DNA of 41,303 nt from the NCBI GenBank assembly GCA_964619065.1, contig CAZUCC010000038.1:1-41303 (forward strand), given 5' to 3'. The stretch comes from JANXUC01 sp964619065 (GTDB lineage: Bacteria > Acidobacteriota > Terriglobia > Terriglobales > Acidobacteriaceae). The notes under the pieces were generated by a model. The model did no database searches, was not told the DNA's origin, and saw nothing but the letters and a program-made list of their open reading frames with translations. Shown piece after piece: positions 7,761 through 15,800 of the stretch; the first letter of the stretch is position 1, and every line of letters starts with the position of its first letter. Position numbers and translations under genes: made by a program.

Positions 7761-7842
7761 GGCGGGTGGCCCAGGCTTTTGATCTCGCTTCGCACAACCT
7801 AGACAAGGGGTGCCCCACCCTTCGCTTTTTGAAGGGTGAGGG
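7761..7842 (+). repeat. GC-rich hairpin repeat, copy 1
   Basis: Begins GGCGGGTGGCCCAGGC and ends in GGGGTGCCCCACCCTTC with an 8-base hairpin (CACCCTTC 7816-7823, GAAGGGTG 7831-7838). It is closely similar over about 75 bases to the inverted copy at 8061-8135 and more loosely to 8615-8685. A looser relative may sit at 7541-7610. Confidence 0.7.
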
Positions 7843-8060
7843 CAAGTACACCCGGAGCCATAACGTTCGTCACCGCGGCACGATCCCGGAACGAAATCTT
7901 TCTCCCAACCTTCGTTCCCACCAACCGTCCGAATCCAAGGAATAGAGCAGTCCCAGCCTTCTTCGCGAACAGGGCACGTGATAAAGTGCAAGGGTTCGCA
8001 CCGTAAAAGTGGTGGAGGTCGCGCGGCAGGATTCAGAGTAAAGGCATAGATGTGATTACT

Positions 8061-8135
8061 CCCACCCTTCAAACGCGAAGGGTGGGGCACCCCTTGTGTC
8101 GGTTGGGAGAGAGGTCAAAGGCTGGGCCACCCGCC
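8061..8135 (-). repeat. GC-rich hairpin repeat, copy 2 (inverted)
   Basis: Reverse-complement copy of the repeat at 7761-7842. Its terminal hairpin is longer here: CCCACCCTTC (8061-8070) pairs perfectly with GAAGGGTGGG (8077-8086) around a 6-base loop. The matching outer end GGCGGGTGGCCCAGCC lies at 8120-8135. Confidence 0.7.
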
Positions 8136-8213
8136 AATACGCTGAAGAATTATAAAGATTGCTTCTAAGCCGGATATTTACAAGGTTGAACGGTTGATGC
8201 GCAAGGAGAAAGT

Positions 8214-8555
8214 ATGAACACTGATGAGCGCTTGAACACCCACCACACAACACGTGCTTTCGATTTCTTCAAATGGCTGCTGTTTGGGATAGAAATTTTC
8301 CTTCTTTGGGTTCTCTGCAATACTCTATTCCTAGTTCCCGGATCATATATCGGTGAACGCGGCCTTATCATCGGCGTGTCTGCGCTGCTATCGGCAGTGG
8401 TTGCGTGGACAAGTGGAAGAATGTTTCAGAGTACCTCTTCCGATGGCTCCACATCGTTAGGTAAGACCTTGTCTGCGCCTCCGGTTGTTATTTGTATTTT
8501 TGTTTTGGCAGTAGCGGGCCTCACCATGGCCATTGCATTACTTGCCACGAGGTAG
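8214..8555 (+). CDS. small integral membrane protein, unknown
   Basis: A 113-residue protein with three probable membrane helices (about 18-42, 50-67 and 88-110) and a short charged N-terminus. An AAGGAG ribosome site (8203-8208) lies five bases before the ATG, a strong reason to accept this frame in an otherwise repeat-filled region. No family was recognised and no cysteine, histidine or charged motif inside the helices points to a function. It is flanked by non-coding repeats on both sides and shares no operon. Confidence 0.65.
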   Translation: MNTDERLNTHHTTRAFDFFKWLLFGIEIFLLWVLCNTLFLVPGSYIGERGLIIGVSALLSAVVAWTSGRMFQSTSSDGSTSLGKTLSAPPVVICIFVLAVAGLTMAIALLATR

Positions 8556-8614
8556 GAAAAATTCGGGGACAGACGGGACTGACCCCAATCGTTGTCCCGA
8601 ATCGGGAACTTCCG

Positions 8615-8685
8615 GGTGGGTGGCCCAGCCTTTGCTCTTGATCTCTGCCGGAATCACCACATCTCTGGGTGCCCCGTCCCTACTC
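8615..8685 (+). repeat. GC-rich repeat, diverged copy 3
   Basis: Shares the GGGTGGCCCAGCCTTTG start and the GGGTGCCCC(G/A)(T/C)CC end with the copies at 7761-7842 and 8061-8135. The middle differs and the terminal hairpin is lost. Confidence 0.5.
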
Positions 8686-8830
8686 CAGTGTGCCGAAATA
8701 CTGGCACCAACTCATTCCCAAAACGGGAATCCCCGAAAATAAAGTTCGCGAAGTTGGCGGAGCACACTTCTGAACAAGTTCAAATAATCCCACAACCCCA
8801 GCCGAATCAGCCGCTTCCGGGGAAATTTGC

Positions 8831-8854
8831 AAATTGTTCCACGTGGAACAATTT
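8831..8854. other. parS centromere site (ParB binding)
   Basis: A perfect 24-base palindrome whose inner 16 bases, TGTTCCACGTGGAACA at 8835-8850, agree with the chromosomal parS consensus TGTTTCACGTGAAACA at 14 of 16 positions. Both changes are symmetric and occur in known natural parS sites. It lies in non-coding DNA 31 bases past the hflX stop, so coding constraint does not explain the symmetry. ParB would load here, spread as a clamp and help SMC loading and origin segregation. parA and parB themselves are not in the window. Sites like this normally cluster near oriC. Confidence 0.88.
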
Positions 8855-8881
8855 TTCACGCCGCAGCGCTAGCCAGACACT

Positions 8882-10324
8882 CTACCCATCCTGCGTGCCC
8901 TTGACCTTGCTCTTGATGACCCACTTCTCCACCCGGCGCACCACGGACGCAGGCGCGTCCAGCTCTAATTCGACGGCACCGTCTCTGTAATGGCGGGCAT
9001 GAATGCGAGACTTGGCCTCGAGGTGCGCCAGCACCTTGCCTTCGCTCTGCGGAATGCGCAGCCGCACGCGCTGGATCGGATCCTGGTCGAGCATCTCGTC
9101 GATGCGTGCGAGCAGCGCCGACAGTCCCGTCTGCTTGGCAGCGGAGACGTAGACGGTAGATACATCGTCGGCCAGATGCGCGCGCTCGGCGGCGCGCACC
9201 AGGTCCAGTTTGTTCTGGACGTGCAGGCGCGGCTTCTTGTCGGCTTCAAGCTCGCGGAGAACGATCTCCACTTGCGCATCCTGCTCGGCGGACGTGACGC
9301 TGCTGGCATCGGAAACATGCAACACCAGCGAGGCGCGTTGCACCTCCTCGAGAGTGGCGCGAAACGCCGACACCAGCGTGTGCGGCAGGCTGCGGATGAA
9401 ACCGACCGTATCCGACAGCAGCACCTTGCGCTTGGAGGGCAGCGTGATCGAACGCAGCGTGGGGTCGAGCGTGGCGAACATGCGTGGTGAGGCCACGACG
9501 CCCGCCTGCGTAAGCGCGTTGAAGAGTGTGGATTTGCCCGCGTTGGTGTAGCCCACCAGCGCTACCGTGGGCACCGGCACGGACTCGCGCCGCTGGCGCT
9601 GCTGGGCGCGAATGCGCCGCACTTCCTCGATCTGCTGCTTCACGTGCCGGACGCGGCGGGAGATTTTCCGCTTATCGGTTTCGAGCTGCGTTTCCCCCGG
9701 ACCGCGCGTGCCGATGCCGCCGCCGAGCTGCGACATCTCAATGCCCCGCCCCGTCAGCCGCGGCAACATGTAATCGAGCTGTGCCAGCTCGACCTGCAAC
9801 TGGCCTTCCTTGGTGCGGGCATGCCGGGCAAAAATATCGAGGATCAGTTGCGTGCGGTCAATCACTCGCGTGTGCACGGCGTTCTCAATGTTGCGCTGCT
9901 GCGAGGGTGTGAGGTCGTGATCGAAAAGAATGAGATCGGCTTGCGAGGACGCGGCAGCACCCGCGATCTCTTCCAATTTGCCACGGCCGATGAGTGTGGC
10001 CGGGTCGGGCCGGTCGCGGTGCTGCAAGAATTCGCCGACAATTTCCGCGCCAGCACTCTCAGTAAGCGCTCGCAGTTCGGCCAGCGATTCTTCCGCGCTG
10101 AATTCGGGGATTCGCGGCTTGGTGGCAGCCTGTGTGCGGAGCCCAACTGCATCCCGCGCGGCGATTGCGCCCGCAGTGAGTGTGTTCTTTGGGGCCCTCG
10201 TCTTTACGCCACGTGCGCGATAATCCAGCCCAACCAGAAAAGCCCGCTCGACGCCCCGGCCTGTTTCGTAACCGGGGCGCGCGTGGGAAGCTTTGCCGGG
10301 AAAACTGGAATCTGCTTTACGCAA
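8882..10324 (-). CDS. hflX: GTPase HflX
   Basis: Ribosome-associated GTPase that splits stalled or heat-damaged 70S ribosomes. The 480 residues include the HflX N-terminal domain (RAFLVGLDY from about 27, ending in the glycine-rich linker GGGIGTRGPGETQLE at about 201-215). The G domain has GYTNAGKS (258-265), the G2 threonine in FATLDPT, DTVG (305-308) and NKLD (371-374). A C-terminal domain follows. The start is TTG at 10324, 11 bases after the hfq stop; no ATG is available before the conserved domain, and up to 25 N-terminal residues could be removed by another non-ATG start. The hfq-hflX order matches the enterobacterial operon. Its last 44 bases are duplicated at 7717-7760. Confidence 0.95.
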   Translation of the reverse strand: MRKADSSFPGKASHARPGYETGRGVERAFLVGLDYRARGVKTRAPKNTLTAGAIAARDAVGLRTQAATKPRIPEFSAEESLAELRALTESAGAEIVGEFLQHRDRPDPATLIGRGKLEEIAGAAASSQADLILFDHDLTPSQQRNIENAVHTRVIDRTQLILDIFARHARTKEGQLQVELAQLDYMLPRLTGRGIEMSQLGGGIGTRGPGETQLETDKRKISRRVRHVKQQIEEVRRIRAQQRQRRESVPVPTVALVGYTNAGKSTLFNALTQAGVVASPRMFATLDPTLRSITLPSKRKVLLSDTVGFIRSLPHTLVSAFRATLEEVQRASLVLHVSDASSVTSAEQDAQVEIVLRELEADKKPRLHVQNKLDLVRAAERAHLADDVSTVYVSAAKQTGLSALLARIDEMLDQDPIQRVRLRIPQSEGKVLAHLEAKSRIHARHYRDGAVELELDAPASVVRRVEKWVIKSKVKGTQDG

Positions 10325-10335
10325 GCTACAACAGT

Positions 10336-10644
10336 TTACGACTCTCCGCGCGATCCTGCTGCCGCTTCCGCTGCAGCGAGCTCGCCTGCGGGCTTCGAAT
10401 CCGAAGCCGCGTGCGAACCGTACCGGTCTCCGTGAGATTTCGGCATCACCAGCGTGGAGATAGCATGTTTAAAAATCAGCTGCTCCTGGCCGTTGGCGTC
10501 GAGCACCACGGAATACTTGTCAAATGAGCGTATCCGGCCTGTGAGCTTCACTCCGCTCAACAGGTAAATGGTGATAGGGGTTTTTTCCTTACGGGCCGAG
10601 TTCAGGAAGGAATCCTGAATATTCTGTGCCGGCTTATTATCCAT
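10336..10644 (-). CDS. hfq: RNA chaperone Hfq
   Basis: Sm-like hexameric RNA chaperone that pairs small RNAs with mRNAs. The Sm1 motif is visible in PITIYLLSGVKLTGRIRSFD and the Sm2 motif in LIFKHAISTLVMP, equivalent to the usual YKHAISTV with Tyr replaced by Phe. The ATG at 10644 is chosen over an upstream one at 10680 because AAGGAG lies nine bases before it and the next residues, MDNKPAQNIQDSFLN, match Hfq N-termini. That gives 102 residues. A short Ala/Glu/Ser-rich tail follows the Sm fold. First gene of a pair with hflX. Confidence 0.95.
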   Translation of the reverse strand: MDNKPAQNIQDSFLNSARKEKTPITIYLLSGVKLTGRIRSFDKYSVVLDANGQEQLIFKHAISTLVMPKSHGDRYGSHAASDSKPAGELAAAEAAAGSRGES

Positions 10645-10918
10645 TGCGCCGATCTCCTTGCTGTTGCGCATGCGTGCCACAGCACGCAGGTCGCAACGTT
10701 ACGCTGGACGGGGAAAGCCCAACGCCGGGGGATGCCCAACAGGGCCCTGGAAATATATCGGTGTACGAGTCAACCCCCAGGGAACCGTTGGAGGGAATAC
10801 CTCGTACAATACGGCCTTCCGGGCGACTTTTCAACTCCCATGTGTTTTTTTCTTGGTACAATTGCCCGCCGGACGGGCTTTTGGGGCGATTACCGCCTGC
10901 CCGGCTGGAAGGTCTCTC

Positions 10919-11695
10919 ATGACTGCTGGTTTCGCCGTTCCGGCTTCCATTCTTGGACTGCCGTTCGCGCTGCCGTCCGGCGCAGACACTCACATCTTCA
11001 TGCTGTTGCGCTGGCTTCATTTCGTCGCCGGCATCACCTGGGTGGGGCTGCTGTATTTCTTTAATCTGGTCAACGTTCCATTTATGAAACAATTAGACGC
11101 CGCCACCAAAAGCAAGGTGTTTCCCGCCCTGATGTCGCGCACACTCTGGTGGTTCCGCTGGAGCTCGGTCGTCACCGTGCTCGCCGGCATTTCGTATTGG
11201 ATGAGCATTGCGGGCACGGATGCGCGCAACGCGGAAGCTGCCACCGGAGCTGCCGCCACTCCCGGAGTGGCATTTAGCAGTTTTTTTGCCATCTGGACGG
11301 TGGTGTTTGCTTTGATCTACGCGCTGATCATGGTGGCGAAGGTCAATAACGGAGTCGTACTGGGAACGGCTGTGGCTGCATTGATCGCAGTGGGAGCTTA
11401 TGTGTACTTGACCGTGAACAACCACGGCTGGGAGAGCAATCGAATGCTCGCCATCGGCATCGGCGGCGGGCTGGGCTGGATCATGATGATGAACGTCTGG
11501 GGCATCATCTGGCGGGTCAATAAGAAGCTGATTCGCTGGAATGATGACTTCGCCGCCAACGGTACTGCCATTCCAGCGGAAGCCGCTGCGCTCGGCCGTC
11601 TGGGTTTTCTCGCTTCGCGCACAAATTTTTGGCTGTCGTTTCCGATGTTGTTTCTTATGGGCGCGGCGAGTCATTGGCCGGCGTTCGGACGGTAG
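10919..11695 (+). CDS. urate-oxidase-N-like (PuuD-type) membrane protein
   Basis: A 258-residue polytopic membrane protein with about six to seven helices. LLRWLHFVAGITWVGLLYFFNLVNVPF and the later GWIMMMNVWGIIWRVNKKLIRW segment resemble the membrane domain of PuuD-type urate oxidases (Urate_ox_N). In those enzymes the domain is followed by a cytochrome c domain; here it stops without a CxxCH, so electron transfer would need a partner, or the role differs. The ATG at 10919 has GGAAGG eight bases or so upstream. The frame is open further upstream to 10658, but that part is repeat-like and lacks a ribosome site. Divergent from hfq; neighbours give no purine-catabolism context. Confidence 0.7.
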   Translation: MTAGFAVPASILGLPFALPSGADTHIFMLLRWLHFVAGITWVGLLYFFNLVNVPFMKQLDAATKSKVFPALMSRTLWWFRWSSVVTVLAGISYWMSIAGTDARNAEAATGAAATPGVAFSSFFAIWTVVFALIYALIMVAKVNNGVVLGTAVAALIAVGAYVYLTVNNHGWESNRMLAIGIGGGLGWIMMMNVWGIIWRVNKKLIRWNDDFAANGTAIPAEAAALGRLGFLASRTNFWLSFPMLFLMGAASHWPAFGR

Positions 11696-11702
11696 GGCGT
11701 TG

Positions 11703-11731
11703 CGAAGAGGCGGACAGGAGTGCCCGCCCCA
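11703..11731. repeat. short GC hairpin between convergent genes
   Basis: GGCGG and CCGCC arms enclose ACAGGAGTGC within a GAGGCGGACAGGAGTGCCCG string. It sits in the 42-base gap between two convergent stop codons. It may act as a weak transcription barrier or be a copy of a dispersed palindrome. Confidence 0.35.
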
Positions 11732-11737
11732 CACGGG

Positions 11738-12715
11738 CTACTTCAGCTTCGCTTCTTTCAGACCCTTCTCCAGGCGCTCTACTGCGGCTCGCGTGCCCGC
11801 GGCGAACTCGCCTTGCGGGGCCAGGCGAAGATATTCCTTAAATTCTTTCAGCGCTCCTGGAGCGTCGCGCTTACGAAGCATGCTGTTGCCCAACAGGACG
11901 TGCGCTGGCGCCATGTCATGGTTGAGAGCAAGTGCTTTGCGTGCATGCGGCTCGGAATCATCCCAGCGCCCCAGATTCCAATACGCTTCCGCGATGTGAT
12001 AGTGGCCGTCGGCGGAGTTGGGGTCGAGCTCCAGTCCCCGTGCGAGTGCCGTCTCGGCTTCCATGTACTTTGCCATTTGGTTGCGGCAGATGCCGAGGGC
12101 AAAGTGTGCGGTGGCGAGATTGGGCTCGATGTCTGTAGCTTTATGTAACGCCAGCTCCGCTTCCGCGAACTTGCCGCCCTCGAGGTGCACCACGCCGAGC
12201 AACTGGTATGCCTCGGCGTAACTGGGGTAGAGAGCAATCGCCTTCTGGAAGTGATCGATGCTACCAGGGGCATCCTGGGCCTCCATCCGTTTCTTGCCGA
12301 GATCGAATTCTTTTTGGGCGGCCGACGGAATCTGCGCAATGCGTGCGTTCACGACAGCCTTCGGCCCCTCGGGCGGCACTGGCTTCGCGTCCGGGTCCTT
12401 GTTGAGCCGGAGCGTAATCATCTCGTACGCCATTTTCGAAACGCTGATATCGATGTAGCTGCTATAGGGAGCGAAGCCCTGTCCTTCGACGGTCAAGGTG
12501 AACGTAGTTGTCTGCAATCCGTCGAAGTCAAATTTTCCCTGGACATCCGTTGAGGTCTCGGTCTGAAACGCAACTATGTCGCTGCGGAGGCGGAGGATGA
12601 CGTGGTCCGCGGGCTTACCGTCATCGTAGTGAACCACGCCACGAATGAAGCCGGCCCAACACGGGGTTGCGGTGGCGAGGAAGAGCGCAAGGGGAAGCGA
12701 GCGGAGAAGACTCAT
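11738..12715 (-). CDS. secreted TPR protein with carboxypeptidase-regulatory-like domain
   Basis: A 325-residue exported protein. The start at 12715 is chosen because GGGAGG lies six bases upstream and the sequence from there is a clean signal peptide (MSLLRSLPLALFLATATPCWA). Residues about 22-110 form a beta-rich carboxypeptidase-regulatory-like domain (FIRGVVHYDDGKPADHVILRL...GKFDFDGLQ). Residues about 140-310 contain four to five tetratricopeptide repeats (for example AIALYPSYAEAYQLLGVVHLEGG and GLELDPNSADGHYHIAEAYWNLG). Such proteins act as periplasmic scaffolds; no partner can be named. It lies downstream of the TonB receptor gene, but a strong terminator separates them. Confidence 0.8.
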   Translation of the reverse strand: MSLLRSLPLALFLATATPCWAGFIRGVVHYDDGKPADHVILRLRSDIVAFQTETSTDVQGKFDFDGLQTTTFTLTVEGQGFAPYSSYIDISVSKMAYEMITLRLNKDPDAKPVPPEGPKAVVNARIAQIPSAAQKEFDLGKKRMEAQDAPGSIDHFQKAIALYPSYAEAYQLLGVVHLEGGKFAEAELALHKATDIEPNLATAHFALGICRNQMAKYMEAETALARGLELDPNSADGHYHIAEAYWNLGRWDDSEPHARKALALNHDMAPAHVLLGNSMLRKRDAPGALKEFKEYLRLAPQGEFAAGTRAAVERLEKGLKEAKLK

Positions 12716-12763
12716 GAGGAACCTCCCATCGGCGGAAGGGGTAAGCAAAACAACACTACCAGA

Positions 12764-12795
12764 AGAAAAACGGGGAGGGCAAGATGCCCTCCCCG
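12764..12795 (-). terminator. intrinsic terminator of the TonB receptor gene
   Basis: Read leftward, CGGGGAGGGCA and TGCCCTCCCCG (12785-12795 and 12771-12781) form a perfect 11-base stem around a 3-base loop, followed by TTTTTCTT. It begins 20 bases past the receptor stop codon, so the downstream TPR gene should be transcribed separately. Confidence 0.9.
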
Positions 12796-12814
12796 AGTAA
12801 GAACTCCGGAAGTC

Positions 12815-15800
12815 CTAGAATTCGAATTTCACGCCAAACCGGGCATAGAACGGACGCTGGTAGCCCGGGTTGGTGTTTCCATTCACTGCAGAAGGACCCG
12901 TTCCCACCGGCTTCTGGAAGTCAGCATTCCCTGATCCGACCGTGCGCTGCTTGTTCTGATCGAAGCGAAGCTGAGTACGCTGGTTCGTAACGTTGAACAG
13001 GTCAGCGATCAGGCGAAGTCTCTTTCCTTCCGATATGCGAATCGGATAGTCGAGATGTCCGTCGACGCTGCCGAAATTCGACGTGCGGCCCAGTGATCCA
13101 CGTGCCGAGGCGCAGTTTGTGGTGTCATCAGCGCAGAACGGAATTTCCCCAGAATTAGCGTAAACCGGGTGCGCATACAGGTTGTTGATGGGAATACCCG
13201 TCTGGAAGTGAACCGAGCTGCCGACCGTGAGGCCCTTGGCGTGGTTCCCACCGAACGTGTAGCTCACGAAGCCGTTCGCCAGATGGTGGACGTCCGTGTT
13301 CAACACGCCGGGCACGAACTGCTGTCCCAGCAAGTTCAATTGGCCTCGAGTAAAGTCAAACAAGGAGCTGATATTCGGGTCGCTCTGGTTGTTGTCGTTA
13401 CGGAACGAACCTTCGTAATTGCCGACCAATCGGGCAATACGATAGTTCGCGCGCATCTGCCAGCCCTTGGACATCGACTTGTTGACTTCAAACTCGACCG
13501 CCTTATAAACCCGCTGTGGATCAACAAATCCGTCCGGAACTCCATCAGGGCAAGGATCGCCAGCACGAGCACCACTGGAGGAGGCTGCGGCGCACGGCGG
13601 CCCATAGACCGTACCACCGTCCGGAACACCGACGCACATCCCGTCATTACCTTGGAAAGTCACGCCGTTGCCGTTGCTATCACTCGGCTGCACGTAGAAG
13701 GCATTGACTCCCGTCGCAGGGTCGCCGCAACCAGCGATTTGAGGCCCAATGTAGCCAAGAGTCGGATCGAAGTCACCCGCACTGGAGGTGAAGAAGATCT
13801 GCTGGGGGTTGGTGAAATAATCCGTAGTTTTCGAAGGATTGCCGATAAAGTACTGCTGCGCCAGTCCTGCTTGCGCAGATTCTGGCGACAGAGCCGCTAA
13901 GTCTTCAATGATGCGTCGAATGCGGCGGTCAGTATAGCGGGCACTGAACACGACACCCGAGTTGCCGAACTCGTGTTCAAAACCAAGAACGTACTCGTCG
14001 AGATACTCGCTGCGGGTATGAGGAGCAAACGCGACAGCTGCCTGCAGTGATGCGCCCGAATTGAAGCTGCGGATGTAGCCGCCTGCGGGATTGGCCGGGG
14101 TGGTCGTTCCCACCAGGGTAGACAAGTCAATCGTACCATCGGAAGCGATCAGCAAGTGACCCGAACCGTCCGTCGGTGGCACCCAGTTTGTGTCGGAAAA
14201 GTCCAACTCCTGGCTTAGAGAGCGGATGGCAATATCGAGCGGAAGTGACTCGGTATAGCGGCCGAAATTGGCTGTAATCTTGGTTTTCCGGTTGCCCCAA
14301 GGATCGACGCTGATGCCCACGCGTGGGGACCAGTTGTCATTGAAAGTGTACGAGGCAGCGGTACCTTGCACGTGTTGCTGTTCCCAGCGAATGCCCGCAT
14401 TGATGGTGACATACTTACTCGGCGACCAGCTATCTTGCGCGAAGAGTGTATGGTAGTTGGACGTTGTCTTAAAGGCCAATTGGCCAAATTCGCCACGGGT
14501 CTGGCGCAACGATACGCCAAGACCACCGTCCGGACAGGTAGCATTCACCTGAACTAACTGGCCTATGGAGTTGGTAGTGACTATCGGCGCTGCATCAAGG
14601 CCGGGAATGTAGATTTCCGCAGCCTTAGAGCCCGGACCTCCAGTAAGCGGATTCGTGATACACGAACTGCTGCCTCGGGCGCGAAGTTGGAATGCGGCAT
14701 TTGTGCCGTTCGCGACGAGAAGACTCTGTAAGTCAGGGTCTCCCGTTATTGTCTGGGCAAGAGCCAGATCCACAGGAATGTTGGGGCCGGTGCGATTCTT
14801 CGATCCGTCATAGTGCGAACGGTCATAACGATATCCCACGCTCAAGTTGTGCTGCCCGAGAAAGTGGAACGACTTTGAAGTATCGAAGTTTGTCCCGTAG
14901 GTGTCGCCCTTGGTGTTTTCGAAGTAGCCTAATCCTTGGCGGGTGAATTGGCCGCGAAGGGGATCGGTAGTGTTGCCGCAGTTCAAGTTGAAATTCGGCG
15001 CACCGCAAGGAAGATTTTGCAAAAGATCCACGATCTGGTAAACACCGGGAGAACCGGGAGTATCCTTAAGGTTATTGTGTCCCCAAGACCAAGAAGCGTT
15101 GATCAGCCAACTCGGACTCATCGTACCGTTATAACGAGCCACAAAGTTACGCGTGCCGTATTGCAGTTTATCGAACGTTGTTGCGGATGCGGTCTGCGGA
15201 GCTAGATTGCCGTTAGCATTGTTATCGCCGTAGGTTGGGTCTCCGAAAATCGAGGCTTCGATCTGGTGGTTGTCATTAATCTTGAAGGTGCCTTTGCCCG
15301 AATACGAATAGACTTTAACAGGTACATTGAAGTTACCCAAGTGTTGCTGAGTGGGACCGCCCAGACCAGCCGTACCGAGATCGGAAGGATTGATGTACTG
15401 CGAGAACTGGTCATAATCTGTGTTCCATTGCGGGTTGAAGGCCCCGAAGAAAAAGAGGTGGTTCTTGAACCCTGGAACATAGCCTCCGATCTGAGCGTCC
15501 ACGTCGTAATTGCTCTGATGGAGAATCTTACCCTGTAGATTAAAACGCTGATCACTGCCGCCAAAACCAAAATCGTCCGAAAACTTACGAGTAGACTCAA
15601 AGCGCTGAGGTGCAAAGTAGCCACCGACCGAACCATAGAAGTGGCTCGATCCCGACTTGGTGACGATCTGCACGATGCCACCCGTGGACTTGCCGTATTG
15701 CGCCTCAAAACCACCGGTCTTGACTTGAACTTCCTTAACAAAAGAGAGGTTGATGCCGGTGGAGAGCGAGCCGTAAACGCGTGAGTAGACGCCGATGCCG

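Larger units (their letters stand above)
7681..7994. mobile_element. MITE-like element with 27-28-base terminal inverted repeats
   Basis: The left arm 7681-7708 and right arm 7968-7994 are inverted copies sharing a perfect 16-base core (TGCACTTTATCACGTG at 7685-7700, its complement at 7975-7990), plus near-matches on both sides. They bound about 260 bases containing an hflX tail remnant and one hairpin repeat. No transposase and no clear target duplication were seen. A small non-autonomous element is one reading; a duplication-inversion scar is another. Confidence 0.4.
7389..8213. other. 825-base repeat-rich region without a convincing gene
   Basis: No open frame here looks like a protein; the longest (7668-8090 leftward, 140 codons) is low-complexity Pro/Gly/Cys/His sequence made by repeats. 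The stretch holds a direct repeat CCCCACCCGCACA (7461-7473, 7478-7490), an inverted pair GGTATTCC/GGAATACC, an inverted-repeat element (7681-7994), an hflX tail remnant (7694-7760) and two copies of a GC-rich hairpin repeat (7761-7842, 8061-8135). Confidence 0.7.
8556..8881. other. non-coding interval with repeats and parS
   Basis: No gene seen. It contains a palindromic run TCCCGAATCGGGA near 8595-8607, a diverged copy of the GC-rich repeat (8615-8685), an ATTCCC/GGGAAT hairpin near 8704-8725 that resembles one near 7580-7600, and the parS palindrome at 8831-8854. Confidence 0.7.

Noticed and set aside
7668..8090. A 140-codon leftward frame through the repeats
   Set aside because: The sequence is Pro/Gly/Cys/His-rich, produced by the hairpin repeats and the hflX tail read in another frame, without a ribosome site.
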